From Pseudomonas sp. GV085 (GTDB lineage: Bacteria > Pseudomonadota > Gammaproteobacteria > Pseudomonadales > Pseudomonadaceae): a stretch of 64,000 bases of DNA. The notes beneath the pieces were generated by a model that was given only the letters and a program-made list of their open reading frames with translations, had not been told where the DNA came from and did not search any database. Location of the stretch: the NCBI RefSeq assembly GCF_003050925.1, contig NZ_QAOV01000006.1:62001-126000 (forward strand), written 5' to 3'. Below, in pieces: positions 36,293 to 45,320 of the stretch (position 1 is the first letter of the stretch; each line of letters opens with the position of its first letter). Position numbers and translations under genes: made by a program.

Positions 36293-36556
36293 ACCTGAAT
36301 CCTACGACTCGCCGACAGATCCCCCTCCCATGCTCCTGCAGCGCCCTCAAGGCCGTCCGTTCGGCGACTAACTGCATAGCTTCGTTCCCTTCGATGGAAA
36401 ATTTCCTACATCAGTTGGCCGGCACGAAATGCAAAGCCTATGCTCGAGTCGGGTCTAATTTCGCATTTGCTCCGGAAAAGCCTTTTCCGCGCGGAATAGA
36501 CCTGCTTTTATAGCAGCGTGTGTTGCTGTGAACGCAGCGAGACGCCTTCCAAGAAC
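36293..36556. other. Gene-poor leader before the late terminators
   Basis: No credible gene is seen in the 260 bp between the RelA/SpoT-type gene and the terminators; a 75-codon ORF at 36286 has no ribosome site or family. A late promoter would be expected here if the two terminators are the Q-responsive ones. Confidence 0.45.
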
Positions 36557-36618
36557 CCGACCATTGAGTCGGTTTTTTTGTGCCCATTTATGAGCCCTGC
36601 CATCGAGCAGGGCTTTTT
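36557..36618 (+). terminator. Two tandem intrinsic terminators before the lysis/late operon
   Basis: The first is CCGAC/GTCGG followed by seven U (36557-36579). The second is AGCCCTGC/GCAGGGCT followed by U-rich sequence (36593-36618). They lie between the cargo and the holin gene, where lambdoid phages have tR', the terminator overcome by Q. Confidence 0.82.
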
Positions 36619-36706
36619 CGTTTTTGGTTCCGCCACGCCCTTCGCTCCGTGCTGGGAAGTGCTGCTGGAACCAATCTATTGAGCTTCCCGAAAGGGACAA
36701 AACCGG

Positions 36707-37042
36707 ATGACAAGCATGCCCGACAAACCAGACATATGGCTGCTCGTTCTCGCGTGGCTGGGGCAGCATGCGCCGACGATTTACGCTGGAGCATTGTCAT
36801 TCGTGGTCGGTGCCTTGCGGATCATTTACGGCGGTGGCACGCGGCGACAGGCCTTGCTTGAAGCTTCGCTGTGTACGCTGATCACCATTGGCTTGATTCC
36901 ACTATTGGAATACTTCGGTCTACCGCAAAACTTCGCCACAGCGGCGGGGGTGTTCATCGGTTTCCTTGGCGTGAAGAAGATTGCCGATCTGGCCGATCGG
37001 TTCGCGGACTTCCAGTTTCCTAAATCGGATTCGGCGCCATGA
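36707..37042 (+). CDS. Lambda-family holin
   Basis: A 111-residue membrane protein with three hydrophobic segments (about 10-35, 45-70, 72-95) and the family-like motif RIIYGGGTRRQALLEASLC. It would form lesions in the inner membrane at lysis. AAAGGGA precedes the ATG. No endolysin gene follows, which is unusual. Confidence 0.85.
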   Translation: MTSMPDKPDIWLLVLAWLGQHAPTIYAGALSFVVGALRIIYGGGTRRQALLEASLCTLITIGLIPLLEYFGLPQNFATAAGVFIGFLGVKKIADLADRFADFQFPKSDSAP

Positions 37043-37167
37043 AACGCTGCCCTTGGGTGCTGCCTCTTGTGCTCCTGCTGGCCTATGCCGTCACGGGCCA
37101 CCTCCACTGTGGTGATTCGCCGCCCTGTCAGCCGCTCGCCGCTCAATCATTCAATCGTGAGATTTAG
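37039..37167 (+). CDS. Small secreted or lysis-associated peptide
   Basis: A 42-residue ORF starting MKRCPWVLPLVLLLAYAV, overlapping the holin stop (ATGA). It has a signal-like hydrophobic N-terminus and Cys-rich remainder. Position suggests an Rz1-type spanin or other lysis accessory, but no lipobox is clear. Confidence 0.5.
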   Translation: MKRCPWVLPLVLLLAYAVTGHLHCGDSPPCQPLAAQSFNREI

Positions 37168-37170
37168 AGA

Positions 37171-37617
37171 ATGGCCTACACCCAATACGAAAGCGTCGTC
37201 GCCAACACTCCTGAGGAGTTGACGACCAAGCTGGCACAATCCATTGCCGATGGCTGGCAGCCATACGGAAGTCCTGTCTCCATCACTGAAGGCTTTCAAG
37301 TGCTGCAGGCGGTGGTGAAGGGGTCGAGCAATGTCGGTGGTGCGCCAGGCGACATCACCTCGGACAGCATCACGGACGCCTCGGATGTCGGTAAGGCCGT
37401 ATTGGTGAGTGTCGACGCCGCCGCTGCTCGTGCCGCTACAGGCAGTGGGACTTCGGACTTCTCGGGCAGCTACAACGACCTGAGTGACAAACCAGCTATT
37501 CCAGTCGAGGGTGATGCCGCGATGCTGGAAGCCGGTACCGACCTCGTCGCGCATACCTGGTCAGCCAAACTGATTCATGACGAGATTGCCCGCCAGATTG
37601 CAGCGCTACCAGCATGA
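37171..37617 (+). CDS. DUF1737-like virion-associated protein
   Basis: A 148-residue protein. The N-terminus (YESVVANTPEELTTKLAQSI... DGWQPYGSP) matches the DUF1737 pattern. The C-terminus (VEGDAAMLEAGTDLVAHTWSA) resembles segments of head or tail fibre proteins. It lies between holin and terminase. Probably a structural decoration; not certain. Confidence 0.65.
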   Translation: MAYTQYESVVANTPEELTTKLAQSIADGWQPYGSPVSITEGFQVLQAVVKGSSNVGGAPGDITSDSITDASDVGKAVLVSVDAAAARAATGSGTSDFSGSYNDLSDKPAIPVEGDAAMLEAGTDLVAHTWSAKLIHDEIARQIAALPA

Positions 37618-37754
37618 GCATCACACCCGCAATCTCGACTGCCTCCGTTTCAAACGCGATCTTCAATCAGCGCAGGATCAGGGTTTCCAAACCCACCGGG
37701 GACCCTGGCAACTTCCAAGGAACACGGGGCATAAGACTCGCGCAAACGCGTTAG
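37614..37754 (+). CDS. Possible 46-residue peptide before the GTTAAC array
   Basis: The ORF begins MSITPAISTASVSNAIF with an ATGA overlap to the preceding stop and ends just before the repeat array. Only the overlap supports it. Confidence 0.35.
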   Translation: MSITPAISTASVSNAIFNQRRIRVSKPTGDPGNFQGTRGIRLAQTR

Positions 37755-37773
37755 CGGCACCCCGCCAACGTTA

Positions 37774-38061
37774 GTTAACTGGTTAACTCGCTGGGTTAAC
37801 CAGGCTGAAAGCCTTATGGACTGCGGCTTACAGGGCGGTTAACTAAGGAGTTAACCTGGTTAACTCGGTTTTCCCCTGATTCGCCTGCAATCCAAGCGGG
37901 CCGTGGCTTACAGCGCGGTTAACTAAGGAGTTAACCAAGTAAAACCGTTGGTTAACTCCTTCAGTCGTTGTAAAAAAACCTGAAAGCCAAGCAGACCGTG
38001 GCGTGCAGAGCGGTTAACCCGGAGTTAACCGAGTCACTTAGTTGGTTAACTCTGGGTTAAC
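37774..38061. repeat. Array of 13 GTTAAC motifs upstream of terminase (candidate cosB/packaging site)
   Basis: GTTAAC starts at 37774, 37782, 37795, 37838, 37850, 37859, 37918, 37930, 37951, 38013, 38024, 38045 and 38056. Most neighbouring copies are 8-13 bp apart, about one helical turn. Three longer units recur every 80-95 bp with the core GGTTAACTAAGGAGTTAACC, itself an inverted repeat (the third copy is slightly altered), each preceded by a TGGCTTACAG-like box. The array fills the gap before the Nu1-like gene, where lambda has cosB. Binding by the small terminase subunit is inferred. Confidence 0.85.
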
Positions 38062-38096
38062 CCACGGCTCCTTCGGCTTCACCGAAAGGCATGGAC

Positions 38097-38696
38097 ATGA
38101 CAGCACTCACCAAAGCGGAGTTCGCCACGCGCCAAGGCTGGTCGAAACCCTATGTGTCGAAGTTGGCCAAGAGCGGTCGCCTGGTTTTGCTGGCAGACGG
38201 CATGGTGGATGTCGAGGCCACGGACCGATTGCTGTTCAGCACCGCGGATCCGAGCAAAGCCAGCGTGGCGGCGCGGCACGAGCGCGAACGACTACAGCGT
38301 AGGCCGGAAGGAAATTCCCCGGCACCCCAGATCGAATGCGAGCCTTCAGCCGTTTTTTCGCAGCAGGCGCCAATGACTATCGAGGGTATTCCAGACTTTC
38401 AGGAGTCTCGTGCCTACCGCGAGTTTTATGAGTCACGCCTGACCGAGAGCGAATTTCACAAAAATCGCGGCGCCCACGTCGAGTTGGAGGCCGTTAAAAC
38501 GGCGGCATACACGACCGGGCGGATGTTACGGGATCTGTTGCTGGGTATGCCGCCACAGTTGGCTCCCGAATTGGCCGCCATGAGTGATCACTGGCAAATC
38601 GAGAAGCACCTCACTGCCGCATTGCGCCGGGTGTTGGACGATGCCGAACGGATGTCCTCGACAGATCTCATCCATTCTTTGACTGCAGCGAGCTAA
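38097..38696 (+). CDS. Terminase small subunit, Nu1-like
   Basis: A 199-residue protein. An N-terminal winged-helix motif (LTKAEFATRQGWSKPYVSKL) resembles the DNA-binding domain of lambda Nu1, which recognises repeated sites in cosB. The C-terminal helical part should bind the large subunit. AAAGG with seven-base spacing favours 38097 over the ATG at 38091. The GTTAAC array lies immediately upstream. Confidence 0.85.
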   Translation: MTALTKAEFATRQGWSKPYVSKLAKSGRLVLLADGMVDVEATDRLLFSTADPSKASVAARHERERLQRRPEGNSPAPQIECEPSAVFSQQAPMTIEGIPDFQESRAYREFYESRLTESEFHKNRGAHVELEAVKTAAYTTGRMLRDLLLGMPPQLAPELAAMSDHWQIEKHLTAALRRVLDDAERMSSTDLIHSLTAAS

Positions 38697-38699
38697 TCC

Positions 38700-40709
38700 A
38701 TGTCAGCGGAAATGCCCGACGGTGCAGCGGTGTACCGGGAGGCTTATTTCCGCGGGCTGAGGCCAGAGCCGGATGTCTGGATCGATCAGTGGGCTGACGA
38801 GTTCATGCGCATCCCGCGGGATGCAGGGGCTGCCGAGCCAGGACAGTACCGCACTGCACGAACACCGTATGCCCGCGAGCCCATGCGTTGCCTGTCGCCG
38901 GCACATCCGTGTAAGCGCGTGGTGACCATGGTGGCCTCGCAGTTAATGAAAACCCAAATTGCCTTGAACTGGATCGGCGGCCTGATCCATATGGCACCGT
39001 CCAACATTCTCACGCTGTTGCCCAGCTTGGGGTTGGCCAAACGAGTCTCGTCGCGCATCGGCAAGACCATCAAGGCCACCCCGGTGCTGCGCGAACGAGT
39101 GGCCGCGAACCGTTCGCGGGATGCGCGCAACACCATGGACACCAAAGAGTTTGAAGGTGGTTCGCTGTATGTCACCACCGCCGGTTCGGCAGCGAATCTG
39201 TCGGAGTTGTCGGCCCGGTACATCTATGGTGATGAAGTGGATCGCTGGGTGGTGGACGTGGGCGAGGAGGGTGACCCGATTGAGCTGGCGGAAACCCGGG
39301 GCAGTACGTTTGGCCGCAACGCCAAGTTCTACTTTTCCAGTTCGCCGACGATCCGGGGTGCCTCGCGCATTGCCGATTTGTTCGAGACCAGCGACCAGCG
39401 TTTTTACTACGTGCCGTGCCCGAATTGCGGGCACATGCAAGTCCTGGAATGGGAACGCCTGCATTACTCGGCAGATTGCCAACGGGCACACTACGAGTGC
39501 GCCGGGTCTGACTGTGATGTGCTGATCGAGGAACACCACAAGGGTGAGATGTTGGCCAAGGGCGAATGGCGCGCCCATGCCCAGGGCGATGGTGAAACCG
39601 TTGGCTTCAACCTCAATGCGTTGTACTCGCCGCCCGGCTGGACCGGTTGGGCCGCTCTGGCCAAACAGTTCGAGAAGGCCAAGACCGCCATGTCCCGCGG
39701 TGATCTGGAGCCGATGCAGGTGTTCTACAACACCCGTCTGGCCAAGGTTTGGGACAGCGCCCAAGAGCAAACCAAAGCCGATGTGCTGATGGCTCGGGCC
39801 CGCCTGGAAACTTATGGATTGGGTTCGATGCCGTTCGCCGTGCTGATGCTCACGGCCTCGGTCGATGTTCAAGCCAATCGGCTGGAGTTCATGGTGGTGG
39901 GCTGGGGCGCCGGCATGGAGCGCTGGATCATCGATTACCAGGTGATTTGGGGTGATCCTTCCGACGAACGCACCTGGTCGGTGCTCGATGACAAACTCAA
40001 GGCGCGTTATCCGCATCCGTGTGGCGCAGACCTGACAATCCGCGCAGCCGGCATTGACTCCGGCGGCAACCACACCGACGAGGTGTACCAGTTCTGCCGG
40101 CTGCGGCGCTGGCGCAACATCTTTGCCGTCAAGGGCGCGAGCAAGTCGGGTCGGCCAGTGATTGCACAACGGCCATCGATGATGGATGTCACCTGGAAAG
40201 GCTTGACCGAACGCAAAGGTGTCGAGCTGTGGTTCATCGGTACCGACACGGCCAAGGACTGGATTTACAACCGCTATCCGGTGGAGGACGGTCCCGGTGC
40301 GCTGCACTTTGCTAACGACCTGCCGGATGATTTCTTCGCCCAGTGCGTCGCCGAGCGCAAGGTGACTCGGTACATCAAAGGCTACAAAAAAATCGAATGG
40401 GTCAAGGGCAAGGCGGAGCGCAACGAAGCCCTCGACTTGATGGTGTACAGCTTGGCGATGGCGCATTACCTGGGCCTGAATCGCTACAAGGAACACGACT
40501 GGGAACGAGTGAGAAGCGCCCTGTTGCAGGCGGCGCCTGCGGGTGAAAAAGTCATTGCAGTCGAACGTGTCCGCGCTCCGGCACCATCTCCGCAGCAACC
40601 GCCTGATCCCGTGTCTCCACCGGCCAAGCCGGTAATAGCACCGCTGCCGATTGCACGGCCGCCACAGCGTCGAAGCTCCAGCAGCGGCTACCTCAAAAAA
40701 CGACGCTGA
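38700..40709 (+). CDS. Terminase large subunit, GpA-type
   Basis: A 669-residue packaging motor and nuclease of the lambda gpA family. Signs are KTQIALNWIGGLIHMAP in the ATPase region, IYGDEVDRWVVD as the Walker B-like acidic motif, a CPNCGHMQVLEW zinc-like segment, and the C-terminal nuclease acidic residues in ASVDVQANRLEF and RAAGIDSGG. The Pro-rich C-terminal tail probably docks on the portal. It starts three bases after the small subunit stop. Confidence 0.95.
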   Translation: MSAEMPDGAAVYREAYFRGLRPEPDVWIDQWADEFMRIPRDAGAAEPGQYRTARTPYAREPMRCLSPAHPCKRVVTMVASQLMKTQIALNWIGGLIHMAPSNILTLLPSLGLAKRVSSRIGKTIKATPVLRERVAANRSRDARNTMDTKEFEGGSLYVTTAGSAANLSELSARYIYGDEVDRWVVDVGEEGDPIELAETRGSTFGRNAKFYFSSSPTIRGASRIADLFETSDQRFYYVPCPNCGHMQVLEWERLHYSADCQRAHYECAGSDCDVLIEEHHKGEMLAKGEWRAHAQGDGETVGFNLNALYSPPGWTGWAALAKQFEKAKTAMSRGDLEPMQVFYNTRLAKVWDSAQEQTKADVLMARARLETYGLGSMPFAVLMLTASVDVQANRLEFMVVGWGAGMERWIIDYQVIWGDPSDERTWSVLDDKLKARYPHPCGADLTIRAAGIDSGGNHTDEVYQFCRLRRWRNIFAVKGASKSGRPVIAQRPSMMDVTWKGLTERKGVELWFIGTDTAKDWIYNRYPVEDGPGALHFANDLPDDFFAQCVAERKVTRYIKGYKKIEWVKGKAERNEALDLMVYSLAMAHYLGLNRYKEHDWERVRSALLQAAPAGEKVIAVERVRAPAPSPQQPPDPVSPPAKPVIAPLPIARPPQRRSSSSGYLKKRR

Positions 40710-40762
40710 GTGAAGGCGCACCGTTGCAACCCACGTTGTCTTATTACTTTAGAGCGATCCCC

Positions 40763-40969
40763 ATGGCCTTTACCCAACAGCAACTCGATGCGGTCGAGAA
40801 GGCAATTGCGCGTGGCGAAAAAATCGTGCGTTACGCCGATCGCAACGTCGAGTACCGCGACATCGACGAATTGCTCAGGGCACGCGACGAAATTCGTAGC
40901 TCGTTGATCGCGGCGGCCGGACCTCGTTCGCGCATCGTGCGGCTTTACCATGGAGGCAAGGGACTGTAA
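40763..40969 (+). CDS. Head-tail joining protein, gpW-like
   Basis: A 68-residue protein, exactly the size of lambda gpW, starting MAFTQQQLDAVEKAIARGEK and with the fold-typical VEYRDIDELLRARDEI. It fills the portal exit after packaging. It overlaps the portal start by one base. Confidence 0.9.
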   Translation: MAFTQQQLDAVEKAIARGEKIVRYADRNVEYRDIDELLRARDEIRSSLIAAAGPRSRIVRLYHGGKGL

Positions 40970-42453
40970 TGGCTCGTCACTTTCCCACCTTGGGCCGCAG
41001 CGGATTCTTGATTCCCTCGAACATCAAGGCCAGCTATGAAGGCGCGGCCGAAGGGCGTCGTTCCGCCAGCTGGGATGCGCCCGACGCCGGCTTCAACAGC
41101 ATTGCCATTCCGGCGCTGCGCAACCTGCGCTCACGTTCCCGCGCGGCGGTGCGCAACGACCCGTACGCCTTCAACATCATCGACAAGCGGGTCAGCAACC
41201 TGATCGGCACCGGTATCACGCCGCGGCCGAAAACCCAGGATGACGAGCTTCGGCATTTGCTGCAGGAACTTTGGGCCGACTGGACCGAAGAATCCGACGC
41301 CGATGGTCTCACCGACTTTTACGGACAGCAGGCGCTGATTGCCCGGACAGTGGAAACAGCCGGTGAGTGTTTTGTCCGCCTGCGCCCGCGCAGCCTCGAT
41401 GAGGGGCTGGTGGTGCCGCTGCAACTCCAGGTGCTGGCACCGGAGTTTGTGCCACACGACAAATCCGAAATGGCCCGTAACGGCAACGTCATTCGCGCCG
41501 GCATTGAGTTCAGCACGGACAGTCGCCGGGTGGCGTACTGGATGTATCGCTCGCATCCCGGCGATGCCGCGTCGTTGAACAGCGGCTACAACCAGTTGGT
41601 GCGCGTACCGGCCAGCCAAGTGCTGCACATTTTTGAGCCGGTCGAACCGGGTCAGCTGCGTGGTCTGCCGCGTTTATCACCGGTGCTCAAACGCCTGCGC
41701 AGCCTGGACAACTATGACGATGCGGTGTTGTTCCGCCAGGAGGTGGCCAACCTGTTCGCCGGTTTTATTAAAAAACCTTCACCGGATGACATCCAGACCC
41801 CGGTAGACCCGGTGACCGGTGCGCCGCTGAACCTCGCTTCGGATGGTTTCACGCCCATGGTGGCGTTGGAACCCGGGACCATGCAGGAGTTGCTGCCGGG
41901 CGAGGAGGTCGAGTTTTCCTCGCCGCCAGATGCCGGCAACAACTACCCGGATTTCATGCGTCAGCAATTGATGGCGGCGGCGGCCGGCGCCGGAATGCCG
42001 TACGAGATCCTCACCGGCGACATGCGCGAAGTGAATGACCGAGCGCTGCGGGTGGTGCTCACTGAGTTCCGGCGTCGACTGGAGCAGCTGCAATTTGGTG
42101 TGTATGTGCACCAGTTGTGTCGCCCGGTGCGGGCCGCGTGGATGGACATGGCAGTGCTCAGCGGCGCCGTGTTGTTGCCGGACTACGCCAAACGCCGCCG
42201 TGAGTACCTGCGTACACGCTGGGTGCCACAAGGCTGGGCGTATATCCATCCGGTTCAGGATGTTCAGTCACGCACGATGGAAGTGAACGCCGGCTTTGCC
42301 TCGCGTAGCGAAATGGTCCTGCGCACCGGTTATGACGCCGAAACGGTGGACGAAGAAAACGCCGCCGATGCCGAGCGCGCTCGCGGTAAAGGTCTTAATT
42401 ACAGCACGCTCGTCGAACTGCTCCAGGCGTTCGACGACAAGGAGCAGACATGA
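40969..42453 (+). CDS. Portal protein, lambda gpB family
   Basis: A 494-residue protein forming the dodecameric DNA entry channel. Family motifs visible include LRSRSRAAVRNDPYAFNIID, LIGTGITPRP, HIFEPVEPGQLRGLP and MPYEILTGDMREVNDRALR. The start overlaps the gpW stop (TAATG) and the end overlaps the protease start (ATGA). Confidence 0.94.
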   Translation: MARHFPTLGRSGFLIPSNIKASYEGAAEGRRSASWDAPDAGFNSIAIPALRNLRSRSRAAVRNDPYAFNIIDKRVSNLIGTGITPRPKTQDDELRHLLQELWADWTEESDADGLTDFYGQQALIARTVETAGECFVRLRPRSLDEGLVVPLQLQVLAPEFVPHDKSEMARNGNVIRAGIEFSTDSRRVAYWMYRSHPGDAASLNSGYNQLVRVPASQVLHIFEPVEPGQLRGLPRLSPVLKRLRSLDNYDDAVLFRQEVANLFAGFIKKPSPDDIQTPVDPVTGAPLNLASDGFTPMVALEPGTMQELLPGEEVEFSSPPDAGNNYPDFMRQQLMAAAAGAGMPYEILTGDMREVNDRALRVVLTEFRRRLEQLQFGVYVHQLCRPVRAAWMDMAVLSGAVLLPDYAKRRREYLRTRWVPQGWAYIHPVQDVQSRTMEVNAGFASRSEMVLRTGYDAETVDEENAADAERARGKGLNYSTLVELLQAFDDKEQT

Positions 42454-43604
42454 GCAAGAAAACGCCGCCGCGCATTTACAACAAGGCCGGCCAGCGGGTG
42501 CCGGTGCAGGACAAAAGCTGGTACGCCGTGCATGCCAGCGGTGAAGCCACCGAGCGGCTGATTGAAGTCTTTGTGTACGGCGAGATCGGCACCTGGGGCA
42601 TTACGGCCAGTCAGTTTATGCAGGATCTGCGCGCCGTCGATGATGGCGTGTCGCCGGTGATCGCGGCGTTCAACAGCATCGGCGGCGACCTGTTTGACGG
42701 GTTGGCCATGCACAACACGTTGTCACGGCTGGGCGAGCGTTGCACGGCACGAATCGATGCCTTGGCCGCGAGCGCGGCCAGTGTCGCGGTGTGTGGTGCC
42801 CACAAGGTGGTGATCGCGTCCAACGCCATGCTGATGATTCATAACCCATGGACCTACGCGGCCGGCGACGCCGATAGCTTTCGCAAAGTGGCCGATGTCC
42901 TCGACCAAACCATGGAGGCGATCATCGCGGCCTACAAAGCCAAGGCACCGAACATTGATGAGGTGGAGTTACGGGGTTTGGTGGCTGCCGAAACATGGTT
43001 GACCGCCAGTGAGGCGGTTGCCTTGGGGCTGGCCGATGAGGTGGGCGATGGGGTGCAGGTCAAAGCGTGTCTGGGGCAGGGCGGGGTGATGCAGCGTTAC
43101 CAGCACACCCCGGCTGAATTGCTGGCCCAGCTCGATGAGTTGCCTGACCCAGATCCGGAGTCGGAGCCGGCGCCAAACGATCCACCCGCACCCGTGGTCG
43201 ACTCGGCCAAGCTGGCGCTACTGATAACTCAACGTTGCGCGGAGGCGGGGATCAGCAACCTGGTCGCGCCGTTGCTCAGTTCGACCCAACTTGAAAGCGA
43301 AGAGATTGTCTTGGCGGGACTGACCCGGGCCAAGGCGGTGCATGACCTGTGTGTCGCGGCAAGGCTGCCAGAACTGGGCGCCGAATACGTGGCAGCGGGG
43401 CTGGATGAGCCGGCGGTACGCGCGCGGCTGTTCGACAAGATCGTCAGTAGCGGCAACGGTTTCGAAATCGACAACAGCGTGCCCCTCGACGAGGACCCAG
43501 CACCGAAGGTGCAGGCGAAACAACCGAATCCGTCTTCGATCTGGGCAGCCCGTCAGGCCGTCCATGCGGGGCAATCCAACAGTGCAAAAGGAGCACGAGC
43601 ATGA
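42450..43604 (+). CDS. Prohead protease, ClpP-like
   Basis: A 384-residue capsid maturation protease. The ClpP-type domain lies at residues 30-200, with the catalytic Ser in LAASAASVAVCG and His in AMLMIHNPW. Scaffold-like sequence follows (an acidic Pro-rich linker and helical C-terminus), so protease and scaffold may be made from one gene, as with lambda C/Nu3. An internal start for a separate scaffold cannot be confirmed by eye. Confidence 0.9.
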   Translation: MSKKTPPRIYNKAGQRVPVQDKSWYAVHASGEATERLIEVFVYGEIGTWGITASQFMQDLRAVDDGVSPVIAAFNSIGGDLFDGLAMHNTLSRLGERCTARIDALAASAASVAVCGAHKVVIASNAMLMIHNPWTYAAGDADSFRKVADVLDQTMEAIIAAYKAKAPNIDEVELRGLVAAETWLTASEAVALGLADEVGDGVQVKACLGQGGVMQRYQHTPAELLAQLDELPDPDPESEPAPNDPPAPVVDSAKLALLITQRCAEAGISNLVAPLLSSTQLESEEIVLAGLTRAKAVHDLCVAARLPELGAEYVAAGLDEPAVRARLFDKIVSSGNGFEIDNSVPLDEDPAPKVQAKQPNPSSIWAARQAVHAGQSNSAKGARA

Positions 43605-43945
43605 CCGTAAAGTACGAAACGCTACACGCCGGCGAGTTTCTGCTCTCCGAAGGGGCCGGGAAGATCTCTCGTGAATCCATTCTGGTGGCCGCTGGTGCCG
43701 CACTGAATGCTGGTCAGGTACTGGGGCTGGTCACGGCGACCAATGAGTTTGCCCCCTACGATCCCGCCGCTACTGACGGCACCGAAGTGGCGACCTGCAT
43801 CCTCTACGGGCCACTGGGTGAATCGACCGAAGAGCGTCGCGCCAGTGCCGTGGTGCGGCTGGCCGAGGTCAGCGAGGTGCATTTGACCGGTTTCGATGTT
43901 GAGGCCGAGGGTGCCTTGGCGGCTCAGTTTGTGATTGCCCGCTAA
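43601..43945 (+). CDS. Head decoration protein, gpD-like
   Basis: A 114-residue protein starting MTVKYETLHAGEFLLSEGAG, a gpD-type capsid-stabilising trimer protein (residues NAGQVLGLVTATNEFAPYDP). ATGA overlap with the protease gene. A terminator follows. Confidence 0.9.
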   Translation: MTVKYETLHAGEFLLSEGAGKISRESILVAAGAALNAGQVLGLVTATNEFAPYDPAATDGTEVATCILYGPLGESTEERRASAVVRLAEVSEVHLTGFDVEAEGALAAQFVIAR

Positions 43946-43963
43946 GTCAGTCCCCTATATCCC

Positions 43964-43992
43964 AACCCCGCCTTGAGCGGGGTTTTGCTTTT
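43964..43992 (+). terminator. Intrinsic terminator between decoration and capsid genes
   Basis: AACCCCGC pairs with GCGGGGTT around five bases, followed by TTGCTTTT. Partial read-through would set the ratio of decoration and capsid transcripts. Confidence 0.8.
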
Positions 43993-44007
43993 CTGGAGAG
44001 TCCCTTC

Positions 44008-45003
44008 ATGGCCGACATTGGCATTTTTACCGACGATGTTTTTTCCGTATCTTCGCTGACCGCGGCGATCAATGAGCAGGAATACCTGCCGGGCCGCATC
44101 AGCAGCCTTGGCCTGTTTCGCGAGGAAGGGATCAGTACCCTGACCGTGCAGATCGAAAAGGACGGCAACACCCTGGCCCTAGTGCCGGCGGGTGAGCGCG
44201 GCACCTCGGGTCTGGTCGTGGGTGCAAGCAAGCGACAGATGATTCCGTTCAACACCGTGCACCTGCCGCAGCGTTTCACCATCAAGGCCGACGAGATTCA
44301 GGGCATTCGCGCCTTTGGTACAACGACCGAACTGCAGGCTGTACAGAGCGTAGTGAACACCCGTCTGAGCAAAGCCAAGCGTCAGCTCGACGCCACCCAT
44401 GAATTCCAGCGCATGGGCGCGCTCAACGGCCTGGTGCTGGACGCGGACGGCTCGACGGTCCTGCTGAATATCTATCAGGCTTTTGGTGTGGAACAACAAA
44501 GCTTGTCCATGGGCCTGAATGACTCAGCCACCAAGGTTCGGGTCAAGTGCGCCGAAGCGCTGGACATGCAGGACGATGAACTGGGTAGCGTCACCAGCTC
44601 GGGCGCGCGGGCCTTTTGTGGCAAGAATTTCTGGAACAAGCTGGTCACGCACAAATCGGTTGAAGAAACCTACCTTAATACGATCCAGGCCGCGGAATTG
44701 CGTGGTGATGCGCGGGACAGCTTCGAGCTGGGCGGCATCGTCTGGGAGCGTTACCGTGGGCGCATCGCCGGGGTGTCGTTTATCCATGACGATACAGCCC
44801 TGTTGATCCCGGAAGGCGTACCAGAATTGTACATCTCCTGTTTTGCTCCGGCGGATTACATGGAAACGGCCAACACCCAAGGCCTGCCGTATTACAGCAA
44901 GCTGGAACCACTGCCGTTCAACAAGGGCATGGCCGGTGAAGCCCAATCCAACCCGTTGCACCTGTGCACGCGTCCACGGGCACAGATCCTGCTGACGCTC
45001 TGA
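44008..45003 (+). CDS. Major capsid protein, gpE family
   Basis: A 331-residue coat protein with family landmarks FSVSSLTAAINEQEYLPGRI near the N-terminus, LPQRFTIKADEIQGIRAFG in the middle and YMETANTQGLPYYSKLEPL near the C-terminus. The size matches lambda E (about 340). It forms the icosahedral shell. Confidence 0.95.
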   Translation: MADIGIFTDDVFSVSSLTAAINEQEYLPGRISSLGLFREEGISTLTVQIEKDGNTLALVPAGERGTSGLVVGASKRQMIPFNTVHLPQRFTIKADEIQGIRAFGTTTELQAVQSVVNTRLSKAKRQLDATHEFQRMGALNGLVLDADGSTVLLNIYQAFGVEQQSLSMGLNDSATKVRVKCAEALDMQDDELGSVTSSGARAFCGKNFWNKLVTHKSVEETYLNTIQAAELRGDARDSFELGGIVWERYRGRIAGVSFIHDDTALLIPEGVPELYISCFAPADYMETANTQGLPYYSKLEPLPFNKGMAGEAQSNPLHLCTRPRAQILLTL

Positions 45004-45005
45004 CC

Positions 45006-45320
45006 ATGGCCTTTCGAGACCTGGTCGCGGAGATCGACAGCGTGGTGTTCGACACCCTGGCCGATGTTGGCTTCATTGAAGGTCGGCGCGTGCTGGGCAT
45101 GTTCTCGGCGCCTTGGTTGCAGCCCAAAATCGGACGCTTGAACACCGGCTTGCGCGAGCCGTGTTTTCACATTCGGGTGGCCGACGCCGCGGGCGTTGAA
45201 AAAACGCAGACGGTACAGATCGAGTTGCCCGTCCTGGACGGTGGTGGCGAGTACACCCTGATTCACCTGGAACCGGCGGGTGATGGTCTGGTGGCCTTGT
45301 CGTTGAGGTTAAAAGCATGA
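45006..45320 (+). CDS. Head-tail connector, FII-like
   Basis: A 104-residue protein starting MAFRDLVAEIDSVVFDTLAD at the position of lambda FII, directly after the capsid gene and before the Z homologue. Family match is by size and position plus a beta-rich pattern; direct homology is not certain. It ends with ATGA overlap. Confidence 0.7.
   Translation: MAFRDLVAEIDSVVFDTLADVGFIEGRRVLGMFSAPWLQPKIGRLNTGLREPCFHIRVADAAGVEKTQTVQIELPVLDGGGEYTLIHLEPAGDGLVALSLRLKA

Noticed and set aside
36286..36513. 75-codon ORF after the RelA/SpoT-type gene
   Set aside because: No ribosome site or family resemblance, and its composition looks non-coding.
37774..38061. GTTAAC array as a CRISPR or plasmid-type iteron origin
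   Set aside because: Units are short and unevenly spaced with no unique spacers, no cas genes are present, and the replication genes lie 7 kb away; the position before terminase fits packaging better.
38943..40721. Minus-strand open frame of 592 codons
   Set aside because: Antisense to the terminase large subunit, without recognisable motifs.
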